Made by a program: the position numbers and the translations under genes
Notes under the pieces: generated by a model
What the model saw: only the letters and a program-made list of their open reading frames with translations
Databases searched by the model: none
What the model was told of the DNA's origin: nothing
Assembly: GCA_031769625.1 (NCBI GenBank)
Contig: JAUIMM010002348.1
Coordinates: 27,056-91,055, forward strand
Direction: 5' to 3'
Source of the DNA: Taudactylus pleione
Lineage: Eukaryota > Chordata > Amphibia > Anura > Myobatrachidae
DNA: 64,000 nucleotides
Part shown: positions 11,146-22,118 of the stretch, piece after piece
How the letters are laid out: each line of letters opens with the position of its first letter
Position numbering within the stretch: position 1 is the first letter of the stretch

Positions 11146-12010
11146 AGGCCTTCATTCCACAAAGGCTCTGGAAATCCAGAAAGTGGTAAGTTCTATGCTC
11201 CAAGACGGGGTCATAGTTCCAGTCCCCCCGTCCCTCAGGGGGATGGGTTCTTATTCCAATCTCTTTTTGGTACCAAAACCGAACGGTTCTGTCCGTCCTA
11301 TTCTCAACTTCAAGGCTCTCAACAAGTCTCTGAGGGTCCCTCGGTTCAGTATGGAGACTCGACGTTCCATTATATTAGCTATGGAACCTGGGGATTTCAT
11401 GGTGTCCCTGAATATTCAGGATGCCTACCTGCATATCCCCATTGCTACGGCTCCTCAGAGGTTTCTCAGATTTGCTGTATTGGATCACCATTACCAGTTT
11501 CAACCGCTGCTGTTTGTTCTTTCCGCGGCTCCGCAGGTGTTCACCAAGGTAATGGCGGTCATGGCGGCTCGCCTGCGGTTACAGGGGGTTCGCCTGTTAC
11601 CTTTCATGGACAACCTGCTTTTCCTAGCAGGGTCTCCGGAGGTACTTCGCAATCATCTGCAACTGACAATATCGGTGTTGCATACTCACGGCTGATCGAT
11701 TGGAAAAAGTCCTCACTGATGCCATCTCAGAGGATGATGCATCTGGGAGCACTGTTGGACTCTCAGCAGCAGAGAATCTTCTTTACAGAGGAGAAGATCT
11801 CAGCCCTACATACCAGGTTACGTTCTTGTCTCCAGGGTCGCCAGGTGTTCATTCACTTGGCATTGAGATTACTGATTTCCATGGTGTCGACATTCGACAT
11901 GGTGGAATATGCCCAGTTTCGTTCAAGACCTCTACAGAGGCTGATCCTCTTCAGATGGGATGGATCACATGGTCGGATTAAGGATTCTGCCTTTGAACCT
12001 CTATACACCC
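11146..12010 (+). pseudogene. DIRS reverse transcriptase with altered catalytic motif
   Basis: The frame contains YSNLFLVPKPNGSVRPILNF, then SLNIQDAYLHIPI (RT palm, first Asp) and RLLPFMDNLLF where the YxDD box should be. Here the second Asp is Asn. After about 11693 the homologous sequence continues in another frame (DWKKSSLMPSQRMMHLGALL, then FIHLALRLLISMVSTFDMV). A frameshift plus the changed catalytic motif make it inactive. RT would copy element RNA into cDNA. Confidence 0.8.
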
Positions 12011-12925
12011 CTGCCTATACCTTCTGATATCCTGCCTATAAACCTCTAAGGACGACGCTATTTTGCGTACGCAGTTATACAGTAAATAAAGACTCCAGAC
12101 CTAGAACCTGTGGTTCCAAAGCACAAAATATTATTCAAGCAAAAGTACAGTCAGTTACACGCTAGTTATAAGTACAAATTTAGCGCAAAGGAATTATACA
12201 GACCCAAGTACAGTTATACATACGCAGCGCTCTGGACCAGATGTAGGCATCAGCAAGAAACCCCTCGTCAATCAGCATTCAGCACGAAGACTCGAAACCC
12301 AGGGTCAGAGCACACATATTTATACCCTCCAGAAATAGACAACACAATAGAGAAGTTTGTTGCTAATACCATTGGTCCTAAAGGAGAGGGCATATGTTAC
12401 AAGGCATTTAACAGGTTGGTTCAAATATACACAGTCCAGCCTCTAACAACTGGTGGTCTCTGGTTTCCCACCTCATGCAAATCCTAATGGTTGGTCATAT
12501 AATGTTCATTTTGTTGCTTGAAGTCTCTGCGGTCCATAAGTTGAGAATGCCTGTTGCGATCTCTACATCGATGTTACCGGAATACTGTTGAGAGAGTATG
12601 CATCAGTACAATACCAAACATGGCTTACTTATCACATATAAAACCTTAGTTACAAAATAATCTTTATTTCATAGCAATTATAGTAAATGTGCATACTTGA
12701 ATCTTATACCTTTTTAAAGCTTTTGGAACCTTGTATGTGAATATGTAATGTGTGAGTATGTGGGGTTTGATGTAAAGACGCTAGTTAGGTTTATCTGATT
12801 TGGGGCAGATGTGCACGCATGCAGCTAATAAACAGCGTTCGCATGCAGGATATTGTGCATTCGCTACTGAGCGTCATGTTAGCAGCTTAACTGTGCATAA
12901 TGTGTGGTGTTCATGCATGAGATTC
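12011..12925. mobile_element. foreign stretch replacing the middle of DIRS RNase H
   Basis: The RT/RNase H frame stops at about 12010 (FEPLYTPAY) and resumes at about 12926 with VFIPGVLNSEADFLSR. The intervening 0.9 kb is AT-richer and has no matching frame. I see no clear terminal repeats, so its nature (solo LTR, MITE or deletion-insertion) is unresolved. Confidence 0.5.
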
Positions 12926-13309
12926 CATACGGCAGTGTTCATTCCAGGAGTACTCAACTCTGAAGCGGACTTCCTCAGTCGACACGATGTACATCCAGGG
13001 AAGTGGTCACTTCACCAGGAGGTCTTCCAACTCCTGGTGGACAAATGGGGTTTTCCAGAGATAGATCTCATGGCCTCCAGATACAAATGCAAGCTAAGAG
13101 TGTACGGGTCCAGAACAAGAGACGCAGAGGCTCTCCTGGTAGACGCTCTGTCGGTTCGGTGGACCTTCCAGTTTGCGTACCTGTTTCTTCCTTTCTCCCT
13201 TCTTCCTCGGGTATTGAAGAAGTTCAAGCAAGAGGGAGGCATGATCCTGCTGGTGGCTCCAGTGTGGTCGGACGTCACTGGTACTCAGATCTTCAGAGTC
13301 TCTCCATAG
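12926..13309 (+). pseudogene. DIRS RNase H C-terminal part
   Basis: It reads VLNSEADFLSR followed by KWGFPEIDLMASR and LFLPFSLLPRVLKKFKQEGG, the conserved end of the RT-RNase H polyprotein of DIRS elements. ADFLSR carries the late catalytic Asp region. The N-terminal part of the domain is lost to the 12011-12925 replacement. Confidence 0.7.
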
Positions 13310-13399
13310 ACGCTCTGTTGCTGTTTCCTCAACGTCCGGACCTGTTGTCTCAGGGTCCTTGTGTTTACACGGATTTGAGTCGTCTGTCTTTGACGGCGT

Positions 13400-14200
13400 G
13401 GGTCTTGAGACATCCATGCTTCGGAAACCTGCTTCTGCCAGGATTTACCACAGGGTATGGCATACCTTCTTTGAATGGTGTCGCCCCAGGGGGTACGATT
13501 CCCAGGTATTTCGGATATCCAGGGTTCTGGCTTTTCTCCAGGCAGGATTAGATAAGGGTCTTCGTCTAGCCTCATTGAAAGTACATGTTTCCGCACTGTC
13601 TGTGTGGTTTCAGTGGAGGATTGCTCCACTCTCGGATGTTCGCACCTTTTATGCAGGGTGCTCTTCGCATACAGCCTCCCTTTGTGCCTACTGTGGCTCC
13701 TTGGGAATTGACCTCCATTTGAACTACTGGGCTCCGTGGATCTCAAATGGCTCACAGCTAAGACTGTGTTTCTCCTGGCTATTGCTTCCGCCAGGAGGGT
13801 GTCAGATTTGGGGGCTCTTTCTGGTTTTTCACAGCAGCAGGGCAGTGCTTCGGACTTGCCTTGGGTTCCTGCCTAAGGTGGTCTATAGTTTCCACATTAA
13901 TGGGGAAATTGTAGTGCCGGCCTTTAACTCACAAGACCTTGTGGTACGAGCTCTACGGTTTTACCATACCAGTTCCCTTAGGAAGTCGGACACTTTGTTC
14001 GTCCTCTATGGTTTCCATAAGAAGGGTTGGCCGGCCAACAAGCAAGCGTTGGCCAGGTGGATTCGCATGGCGATTTCTGAGGCTTACAGTCATGAGGGCA
14101 TTCCTGTTCCGCCCTCTGTTACTGCTCATTCTATGAGGTCTGTGGGTCCATCATGGGCAGCTCCTTTCTGCACAGGAGCGCCCCCACCGTTGAGGATACT
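13400..14200 (+). pseudogene. DIRS tyrosine recombinase, frameshifted and C-terminally truncated
   Basis: The N-terminal SAM-like part (ASARIYHRVWHTFFEWC, VLAFLQAGLDKGLRLASLKV) is followed by a catalytic region. The first Arg box (ASARRVSDLGAL) lies in a different frame near 13790. LPKVVYSFHINGEIVVPAF and the HxxR box (TAHSMRSV) return in the original frame. The C-terminal stretch with the nucleophilic Tyr is not seen before the internal complementary region. In active elements this enzyme integrates the circular cDNA. Confidence 0.75.
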
Positions 14201-14212
14201 GCTTTGGGAACT

Positions 14213-14320
14213 CCCAAGGTATCCCTGTGGATACCCTATGGAGCCTGCTGCAGAAAATAAGAGAGATGGTAAGAACTTACCTTTGTTATCACTATTTCTG
14301 CAAGGTCCATAGGGTTCCAC
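14213..14320. repeat. DIRS internal complementary region
   Basis: The first half (GTGGATACCCTATGGAGCCT, then GCTGC) is the reverse complement of the left outer end near 8600-8635. The second half (ATTTCTGCAAGGTCCATAGG) is the reverse complement of the right outer end near 14575-14605. The joint (GGTAAGAACTTACC) matches the right extremity near 14618-14630. This region templates circle formation in DIRS replication. Confidence 0.8.
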
Positions 14321-14439
14321 AAGGAGCCCACCCTGTCGCCCTGTGCTTCATATGGGTCTGGTTCTGGTCACCGATTTTCCGTCTCCCTGTTGTGAGAATG
14401 TGATTCTCGTGTATTCCAGACTTCCTTCTCTCTTTTTCT

Positions 14440-14645
14440 CTCCTCCTATGGCCTTGGCTTATTACTGAATTGAGGTGCCTTGGCCTGGGGGAGGGGGACC
14501 CAGTGCATACTGGGAGCACAAAGTTAACTGTGTGGTGCCCGATGGCCAAGCCATGACTATAACCCAAGGTATCCCTGTGGAACCCTATGGACCTTGCAGA
14601 AATAGAGATATCAAAGGTAAGTTCTTACCATATCTCTTATTTTAT
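14440..14645. repeat. DIRS right inverted terminal repeat and extremity
   Basis: It contains GAGGTGCCTTGGCCTGGGG and GGGAGCACAAAGTTAACTG, the inverse of the left repeat. It continues to TACCATATCTCTTATTTTA, which is complementary to the joint of the internal region. Confidence 0.75.
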
Positions 14646-14777
14646 ATTATTTATATATATAATAATCTCACAAGTTTCACACTATGGGGCCGATGAGGGG
14701 TTGAATGTAAGTTGGATGCAGTTATACGCTACTGTGCGCACAGGAAACTAATGTGGTTGATCACCTGTTTGCAGAGC

Positions 14778-15070
14778 TGTACGCATTTATTTATTTACAT
14801 TTAGAATATATAATGCTACGCTTTACAAAGAACAATTCAGTCCTTCACTGCCCCAATGGTTCTTACAATCTATGGTCCGTATCCCATGAACATACATACA
14901 CACTAGGGTCCTTTTTTATCAGAAGTCAGTAAATCTACGCTATGTTTTTTGGAGTCTGGGAGGAAACTGGGAGAGCCGAAGGCCTTGGTCAGGAACTGAA
15001 CTCCTGATCTTGGAACTGTGAGTCTGCAATGCTGACCACTATACCAACTGTGCTGTCCCATCTGTTCAGC
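14778..15070 (-). mobile_element. tRNA-derived SINE-like copy
   Basis: Read on -, the 5' part has an A-box-like TGGTATAGTGGTCAGCA and a B-box-like GTTCAGTTCCTGA, about the spacing of a tRNA promoter. A GAAGGCC... body and an AT-rich tail follow. It is not a tRNA gene because no cloverleaf closes. Confidence 0.5.
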
Positions 15071-15544
15071 CCACTGTCCCTATGCATTTGCTCGCTTTCA
15101 TAGACACCATTGTTATGAATGCACCAGTCTGATAACAGCCATATCGCTGTGTACACACTACTCTGCATAGCACGCAATTCTGTTGATAGGACTGCGAAGC
15201 GGTCATGCGACTGAGTTGCATAGGACTCAGCTATGGAGCATACACAGCACAAAAACACTCAGAAGCCAATTGCAAAACAAAGTTACGTTCAAATCTGCAT
15301 CGGCCCTTACATTGGGTTTCCTGTTCTTTGGAGAACTGGACACAAACTGCCTCATCTTTTTTGCATTTACTTTATAAGCATAGATACTGTTTTACATACC
15401 ATGCCTACCTATAAGATTAGTGCTTTGAGTGGACATCAGGGACATGAATATCCACAGGATTTTTTTTTTATGCAAAACTCGGCCTTTCTGCTATCAGTGC
15501 TGCTACGCCAATCATGTGCACAAAATTCTACTAGGGTCGACTAA

Positions 15545-15785
15545 CAACGGCTCTGTTATCCATGGCTAATGGTTTCAAACCATCAGTAAGAAACCATCAA
15601 TGATTAAGCCATCAATGGTTTAACTCTGCGCATGCGCTGAACACAGCCGGCATTAGCCATTTGGATTTTGCCATTGATGTTCACCATTGGTGGCCTCCGA
15701 TTGACGGTAAAACTAGTTATGATCGACATCAGACCATCGATGGTTGCCAATCATCAATGGTCGATGGCCAACCCTAAATTCTGCT
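15545..15785. repeat. palindrome-rich repeat, 'ccatcaatggt' type
   Basis: It consists of repeated near-palindromes around CCATCAATGG, CCATCGATGG and GGTTTCAAACC in both orientations. Related sequence occurs at about 53888-54215. It is probably a decayed MITE. Confidence 0.5.
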
Positions 15786-16002
15786 TCTAGTATTCCTGAT
15801 TCAATACAGATGGAGGTTAAAAATATGACTGAATGTGCTAATAGAAGTGTATGAAATATATTCACAGTGCACATGATATAGCTTCAGAACATCACGTGCT
15901 AGACTCAACCCACCTACATTCTCCCAAAAAGGCAAAAACAAGTGGCCAGAATATGGTGGTTATTCTGTGTGTGTATTTATGTCTGTTTCATTATATCCCT
16001 AG

Positions 16003-16170
16003 GAATGTTATCAGACAGAGCTAGGATACTTTGATGCAAAGTCATTCATTGAAGATCTTGAAAATGATCAAAAAAAGAAACATGGCAAGTTTGGAACAAT
16101 TCATCGCTTTCCAAAAACTCCAACGGACAGGATATTCTACAGCTCGCTTGCCCACTGTCCCCGGCCACTT
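16003..16170 (+). pseudogene. LEXM: LEXM exon (SFIEDLEND...PKTPTDRI)
   Basis: The exon is 168 bp (56 codons, phase 0-0), acceptor atatccctag, donor gtcagt (non-consensus at +3 but GT). It reads FDAKSFIEDLENDQKKKHGK, then FPKTPTDRIFYSSLAHCPRP, matching the LEXM block 'KHG-F ... PKTPT-RI'. No lesion. Confidence 0.8.
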
Positions 16171-16854
16171 GTCAGTATTCAGGATTTGATTATCCAGTAC
16201 AAACCATTTGCAGGATGTCTGCTTCAAAATCTAGCCTGTATTACCATGGAAACTTGGATGGGTGTGAATGTATACAAATGCACCCTTTATGCAAATGTAC
16301 ACAACTATGGATGGGCCATATAATATGTTTCCATTACTTAATTGCATATTAAGACTTAGCATGATAAAATAGTATTTTGACTCCTGGCTGTAACAAGTGT
16401 TTTGTGCACTAACATTCCTGTAAGCTCAGAATTTGGGTTTAGTTGGCTGAATCCCATGGATCTAAATGAATCCCAAATGTTTGAGTTGCTGTTAAGGTCC
16501 ATCCAAGTCTCCAACAGAATCCTGAATTTGATACATTCCTTAATACAAAATGTATGTACTGTACATATAGAACACAGCTTTCCAGAGCTGGTTATTTAAA
16601 AGGACTGCACATACAGTATGTTAAAGATGGAAGGAACTGAGGGGCTAAATAAGGCATTGGAACTGCTGTGCTGGTGTCTATTGGGCAGCATGAATCGTGC
16701 AGAAATGATATATTGGGGAAGCTTATACTTGGCCATCCCACTCTTGCGTCTCATATATAATTATAGTAGCCCACTGATGCTGGCTGGTGATCACGTACTT
16801 TCATGCAAGTGCTACACCACATATGCTACATAAAGGTAAATGAAGACACTAGGG

Positions 16855-17016
16855 GATATATTTAATAAAGTGAGAATTTTTAGAGGTGGATATGTTGCCC
16901 ATAGCAACCAATCAGATTCTACTTAACATTTAACTAGAATCTAATAGTTAGAATCCGATTGGTTGCTATGGGCAACATCTCCACTTCTAAAAACTCACTT
17001 GAGTAAATGTACCCAT
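16855..17016. mobile_element. hairpin MITE, 'TTGCCCATAGCAACCAATCAG' family
   Basis: Two arms (GTTGCCCATAGCAACCAATC and GATTGGTTGCTATGGGCAAC) are near-perfect inverted repeats. Decayed relatives of the same core occur near 5920-6000, 18520-18640, 19360-19450, 21310-21460 and 33060-33130. Confidence 0.7.
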
Positions 17017-17750
17017 TGAGCCCTATTATGAGTATGTTCCAATGCCGATATTCTCGCATTGGTCAATGTTTTTTCAACTTTGCATGCGTTTAAATTTCAC
17101 CTTGAGCGTCCCACAGTATGTGGGTACAAAGTCGCAGGACCCAATGATACCTTTGCATGGAATCAGAAATGTATTGGGCATTCCTGAACGGTAACTGGGA
17201 GGTGGCTCTTCTGACACAGGAAGATGCATCTTATGGGTGTGTTATGGGAGTTTTGCGGGTGTGTCGCAGGAGGGGTTTTGGAATCAGATGCTTAATTGCG
17301 TGCATTGGAGGCCACACTCTGACGGAGAATCTGCACCTAGCAGTGACGCACCAAGCAGTAATGTAGCACCTACAGATGCACAAAGTGGCTGTCTCAGTCC
17401 TTGCACATTCCTGCGCACGGCTGTACACCAAGTGCTTATTGTAGAATTAGCATAAAGTCACAGGTGAGACTGTGACAGAAGAGCGCAAACACGTACGCCA
17501 CTTTGTCTGGCTCAGAATCAGTCCCTAGAGGGAGCAATAAAGTGCACATGGTTAGTGGGGTGATCTGTGACAGTCCTCCTAGTGACTAGCTTCCAGTATC
17601 AATACTAATGACACCTAGGCAATAATATCTGCAATGTTTATGTACGCGCAGCAAGAGTTCTTACAGGAAGTGTCTGTGCGGCCTGTTATGCCTGTGTTAT
17701 ACTAATATACTGTGTGTCACTGCATCTTGATCTATTGTTTTTCATGATAG

Positions 17751-17879
17751 CATTCCCTAGGTCCTGGTTCCTATGATGTAAAATCAGTGTTCGCTTCTGT
17801 GAGGCAGTCCTCGGTTCCCTTCCTGACCTCTGCTAAGCGATTTGACAGAAAGTCATGCAGAGTCCTCTTTGGAAGTAAT
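17751..17879 (+). pseudogene. LEXM: LEXM exon (LGPGSYDVKSVFASV)
   Basis: The exon is 129 bp (43 codons, phase 0-0), acceptor catgatag, donor gtaagt. It reads HSLGPGSYDVKSVFASVRQS, then VPFLTSAKRFDRK and FGSN. One PG motif, no lesion. Confidence 0.8.
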
Positions 17880-18249
17880 GTAAGTTTATTGTGCATAGAA
17901 TATAGATGTTCTTTTTATTTCTGCATTACTGGTGCTGACTCGGCCTAAGTTAGCTCTTCCTAAGATTTTGGGTTGCTCTGCACAAACTTACACAGTAACT
18001 CCCTGAGATCTATGGGTATTTCGCACTCACATTTACAGCAAGCTTTTTTTTTTTGCTTTATAGTATAAAAATAGTTTCAAATACTTTTAGCATTTTCCTT
18101 CTGTTCGCCACGTTTATGAATATGGACCCTGAATTAGTACTGTCTTCAAATTGAAAGCTTATGTCTTAGACAGAGTATTAGAACCTCCGGATTATCCAGT
18201 CCCCTTGTTTCTCACATTCAGTTAATCTACTGTACTTGTCACATTGCAG

Positions 18250-18371
18250 AACCCAGTCGGCGTTGGTCGATACGATATCAACAAACCCACAAGTGGCAAA
18301 ACTTACCGATCCGCATTTCTCTCAAAAACCGCACGCTCTTTCTCTGATCGGGAAAAAGAAAAAGCTTTCAA
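18250..18371 (+). pseudogene. LEXM: LEXM exon (NPVGVGRYDINKP)
   Basis: The exon is 122 bp, acceptor cacattgcag, donor gtgagt, phase 0 to 2. NPVGVGRY is a near-signature of LEXM. RSAFLSKTARSFSD follows. No lesion. Confidence 0.8.
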
Positions 18372-19625
18372 GTGAGTTACAATTTGGTTCTTTTGCATTC
18401 AATGGTTAACATACCCTAGTACAGTGGTTCCCAAACTTTGTTTGGTACATGGTCCCCTTAGGTCCTCAGCATTTTTTTCACAGCATCCCTAGGCCAGGGG
18501 GGAGCTATTTACTAAGATCAAGTGCATTCCAATCAGCTCCTAACTGCTGTGTTTGAAAAATGACAGCTAGGAGCTGGTTGATTGGTACTTTAGCTTTGTC
18601 CACTTTATCTCCATCTAAAGCTTAGTAAATAGACTCCTCCATTAGCTTCGAGGTTCTGTTGGAACCTTGTGCACTAATACAATGTGGGTCCTATGACGGG
18701 AATTCCTAACACGTTTTTTCTTGCACCCCATAGAGGTGCAAGCAAGAGTAAGCTAGACTTTTCATCAGTAATAACCTGCTGTGTGCACAGTTGGAACTTC
18801 ATACTTAAATGAATCTCCCCCCAAAAAAACATAGGGGGAATAGCTGGGATGAGGGACAATGGGAGATATACCCACAAAGGATTGACAGAGAAACAGGTAC
18901 ATATTACATTTTGGAGATAGAGAGGGACAGATAGGGACACAGACAGGGAGCAGAGATGCACACAGAGGATGTGACAAACTTGGGTGGGTGGACCAAAGTC
19001 AGGGCTGGACTGGTGAAGAAGAGACAACAATGAATTCTCCCATCAGGACAGGAATCTGTGCAGAGCGCTCATTCACCCTTGTTGTATTGGCAGCAAATAT
19101 TTGGTGCTCATTAACCTCTTCTCACTTTGCTGCACAGAGAAGGAGGGAGGAGAAATGAGAAGACAGATGGGGCTGTACAGCACAGCCACACACAAGTAGT
19201 GCAGCCTGTGTAATTGGCTGCACTCTGACGTTCTAAGGCTAACAGGTAGCACATGGCCCAGCCTACAAATATGGTGGCCCAAGTAATTTATTTGCACCCC
19301 AGGTACCACAGAACCCAGTTTGGGAACCACATCCTTAGTATAATATATACTAACATGTGATTAGCAACCAGTGGGCTCACTGAGGCTAAAGAGCTCTAGA
19401 TGCTGCCTTTAATTTATTCAAACTGTACTAGAAAAACTGATTGGTTGCTGAGTTACAGCAACTTTTGTGTTCTGTTATCTGTGCATCAGTCTCAGAAATG
19501 TCCCCCTCAGTAGTGTATTGTTTATACATCCTCTTAACATGTAAGTTGTGCCCTACAAGAAGATGGACTTGAATTCTCATTCTGACGGCCATTATATTTT
19601 CTAATTCCACTGTTTGTTGTTCTAG

Positions 19626-19716
19626 GGAACGGATCCAGAGATCACACAGTACTTTGCCTGTTCAGCCATTAGTAGCACCGGCTAATGGTCCTCTACTACA
19701 ATCTACTACTACATGA
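19626..19716 (+). pseudogene. LEXM: LEXM last coding exon
   Basis: The acceptor is gttgttctag. One base completes Lys, then ERIQRSHSTLPVQPLV leads to a TGA at 19714-19716. No consensus AATAAA was picked out by eye in the next few hundred bases, so the 3' end is undefined. Confidence 0.7.
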
Positions 19717-21165
19717 GAGAGAGGATGAGGCTTACCGGACATCATTTTGGCTGAGAACTTGAAATGATGGATAATCTAATGTTTTATGTGTTAAGAGGAA
19801 CTGTGGGAATTAATCATTAACATCTTAATGCAAAAATCTGTCTATTGCTATTAATTGCACACGTTACTCATTTTCATCAGGATAATTGTTATATATAGTG
19901 GTCTGTTTCTTATATGTTCCAGGAGATATTCAATAGTTATTACCTCTTGTTATTTTATGAAGCACTCCCAGGTTTTCCAACAGCTCAATTCATAACACTG
20001 TCCTTCAGTGTAATTGAGGGATTCAGCATGGATGGGTAAATGAATTAGAGTCCTATGAGGGAGTAGTCACTGCTGTTATCTTTCAATAATAATTGTTGGC
20101 AATGATATCCCCCTCCGATTAAATAACTTCACCATTGACACTATAACAGATTTATATTCAACTCATAGGGTGCTACCGCTAATAACTACAACATGATCAT
20201 GTTCAATGAAATGAGAAAGGAAGTTATACTATGGTGGTGTACATAAGTAACCCACTAATTATATACTGCAATACAAATTTTAATGATATATTAAATAATA
20301 ATATACTAAAAGCCCAACAAACAAGAAAAAGAGGTAAACAAAGGAAAGCCATAGTAAGTTTTTCAGCGAATAGAACTCACAGTATTATGCTTTAACACAC
20401 TAGAAGGATCCAATTTTAAAACCACACTTTATATACATGAGTGCCTCCAACTTGAAGTATAAATGAATGACAGCACAGTAGAAGCAGATCTCACTACTTG
20501 TACTTATGTGGATGACAAAGGAAACGAATCTGAGGAATCTCCTAGTGGTGCAGGACATAACCCTGCTCTCTGGTAGGAAGATGTGCACTACTATGGTTGG
20601 AGAGAACAAAGATTTTATGCAGGGCTATATTTTATTGTTGTAAATGTGAGTGTTTTTTATGTGAAAAATGTATCTGTAAAAGGCAGAATACCAGATCTGT
20701 TGTTTCCCTTCATTTTCCACCACAATCGCAACCAGAACCAGAACCAAACCCACCACTTATTAAATGTACCCCATGGTCTATAGAGGAGATAGTTCTCCTA
20801 CACAAACTACAGGGTCAATGCAGAGTTGAACGCAACTCTACCGCAGATGCTCCCTCTTTACGTGCATGGAAAAGGATGCGTATGTTCGCCTGGAAGCAGA
20901 GCTGTACGCATCTGTGCTCTGCCCTGCCCACTATCCATATGCGTAGCTTATTACTTATCAACATCAGCTCACACGTGCACCAGCCTATACTTGGGGTAAA
21001 AGAATTGTCTGAATTAGCTGTATTTACGCTTCCATCCAACTTTGTATAGCCTGCAATTATGCACTGTAAGGAAATGCAAATATTCATACCACATAAATTA
21101 ATATACAATTAATTAAAAAGGAGGACTTATGACTGTTAGAGGGAAATGAATCAGACCCTCTAAAG
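19717..21165. other. LEXM 3' flank, nothing definite
   Basis: It includes the likely LEXM 3' UTR and AT-rich sequence, with scattered old repeat debris at about 20740-21130. No gene or defined element is seen. Confidence 0.4.
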
Positions 21166-21169
21166 TAGG

Positions 21170-21462
21170 GGTGGGCAATAAGCGGCCCCCCAGCTGTTGT
21201 AGAACTACAAATGCCAGCATGCCCTACTAAAACTGTTACAATGCATGCTGGGATTTGTAGTTTAACAACAGCTGGAGGGCCGCTTTTTTGCCAACCCCTG
21301 CTCTAAAAAGAGTGGACAAGTGAAGTTGCCCATAGCAACCAATCAGCTCCGAGGTAGCATTTATCTAGTATATTCTATAAAATGATAGGTAGAAGCTGAG
21401 TGGTTGCTAAGCCCAACTTATCCACTCTTTAGAATGTTTGATACATCACCCCCCAAGTCATC
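21170..21462. mobile_element. two adjacent hairpin MITEs (hAT-type, then 'CATAGCAACCAATCAG' type)
   Basis: The first (about 21170-21299) has long inverted arms (CAGCTGTTGTAGAACTACAA and TTGTAGTTTAACAACAGCTG) with TAGGGGTGGGC...AACCCCTG ends. It is flanked by CTCTAAAG and CTCTAAAA, an 8-bp duplication typical of hAT. The second (about 21303-21462) has arms AAGAGTGGACAAGT...TTATCCACTCTTT around the CATAGCAACC core. Confidence 0.7.
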
Positions 21463-21763
21463 TACTATAGCATACACTACACACATCACATCTCACACAC
21501 AGAGTTGTGGAGGCTTACGCTACTTCTCACAAGGTTGCCTTATAATTACATCTTTCTCACTTTCCTGTACCTCTGTTCAATTCTTTTGTATTTTTTTCCC
21601 TAGTATTTAAAGCTCTAATATAGGTGGCGTGATCCTGCAAGTCATATTGTAGGACATCAGAGCACCCATGAAAGTGTTACAGGAGCACAGAAGAGAGATA
21701 TATGTGGAATCTTTAATAACTAAATGTGCGAAAGTTGTAATATTCTGTTAAAAGGACTTAAGG

Positions 21764-22118
21764 TGCATACACACTAGACGATATGCTCCCTGAGCGATAT
21801 CGTCTAGTGTGTCCCCGGCAGGCTGTGCTCAATGTCGTTCATGACATTGAGCACAGCCGCTGAACAATATCATTAGCGATATCGTTCAGCGCCGGGCTCT
21901 CTCACCCATTCCCTGACATGCAGCAACCTGACGAGGTCGTCAGGTTGGCCTGCATGTCAGCCCGATGAACGAGGATGACGAACGACCCGCGGGAACGCGC
22001 GTCGTCGTCATCGTTCATCTTTTTTGTGTTAAAAATGGACGATAAAGTGGACGACTGAACGATAATGATATCGTTATCGTTCAGTCGTCCACTTTAATCG
22101 CCCAGTGTGTACGCACCA
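21764..22118. mobile_element. Harbinger-type MITE, 'AGGTGCATACACAC' family, TTA duplication
   Basis: The ends are AGGTGCATACACACTAGACG and CCCAGTGTGTACGCACCA, flanked on both sides by TTA. The interior is palindromic (GATATCGTTATCGTTCAG and inverse). The termini match those of the transposase-bearing element beginning at 59258. Confidence 0.75.

Larger units (their letters stand above)
8595..14645 (+). mobile_element. DIRS-type tyrosine-recombinase retrotransposon, degenerate
   Basis: Inverted terminal repeats at about 8600-8765 and 14440-14600 share blocks such as AGTTAACTTTGTGCTCCCAG and GCCAAGGCACCTCA. Between them, in order on +, are reverse transcriptase, RNase H and tyrosine recombinase. 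An internal complementary region (14213-14320) pairs with both outer ends, the hallmark of DIRS elements, which replicate through a circle and integrate by recombinase without target duplication. A Harbinger-type MITE (9450-9888) and a 0.9-kb foreign stretch (about 12010-12925) interrupt it, and several frameshifts are present. Confidence 0.85.
7594..16002 (+). other. LEXM intron, mostly DIRS and MITE sequence
   Basis: The intron lies between the 7593 donor and the 16001-16002 AG. It holds a MITE remnant (7912-8300), a DIRS element (8595-14645), a SINE-like copy on - (14778-15070) and a repeat made of 'ccatcaatggt' palindromes (15545-15785). The rest (8300-8590, 15085-15540, 15790-16000) shows nothing I can name. 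Confidence 0.6.
5739..19716 (+). pseudogene. LEXM: LEXM/CIMAP2 (C1orf177)-like PG-rich-repeat gene, 9 exons, apparently inactivated
   Basis: Nine GT/AG-bounded exons (5739-5826, 6322-6480, 6558-6680, 7248-7383, 7450-7593, 16003-16170, 17751-17879, 18250-18371, 19626-19716) join in compatible phases. They encode repeated GPG-Y motifs (LGPGTYN, MGPGRYN, PGPGTYG, VPGPGTYN, LGPGSYD, NPVGVGRYD) typical of sperm-tail PG-rich proteins, which bind ciliary or flagellar microtubules. The order and the segments KRGPYDLFTG, PKTPTDRI and NPVGVGRY fit LEXM. Two lesions are visible: an in-frame TGA at 6376-6378 and a 2-nt loss in exon 7248-7383. No initiating exon was found, so a 5' truncation is possible. 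DHCR24 lies tail-to-tail downstream, as I recall for the human locus. The gene identity is from memory of the family. Confidence 0.8.

Noticed and set aside
12011..12925. Solo LTR of an endogenous retrovirus
   Set aside because: No terminal inverted dinucleotides, duplication or primer-binding site could be demonstrated.
14995..15070. tRNA gene on -
   Set aside because: Same reason: SINE-like head without a convincing cloverleaf.
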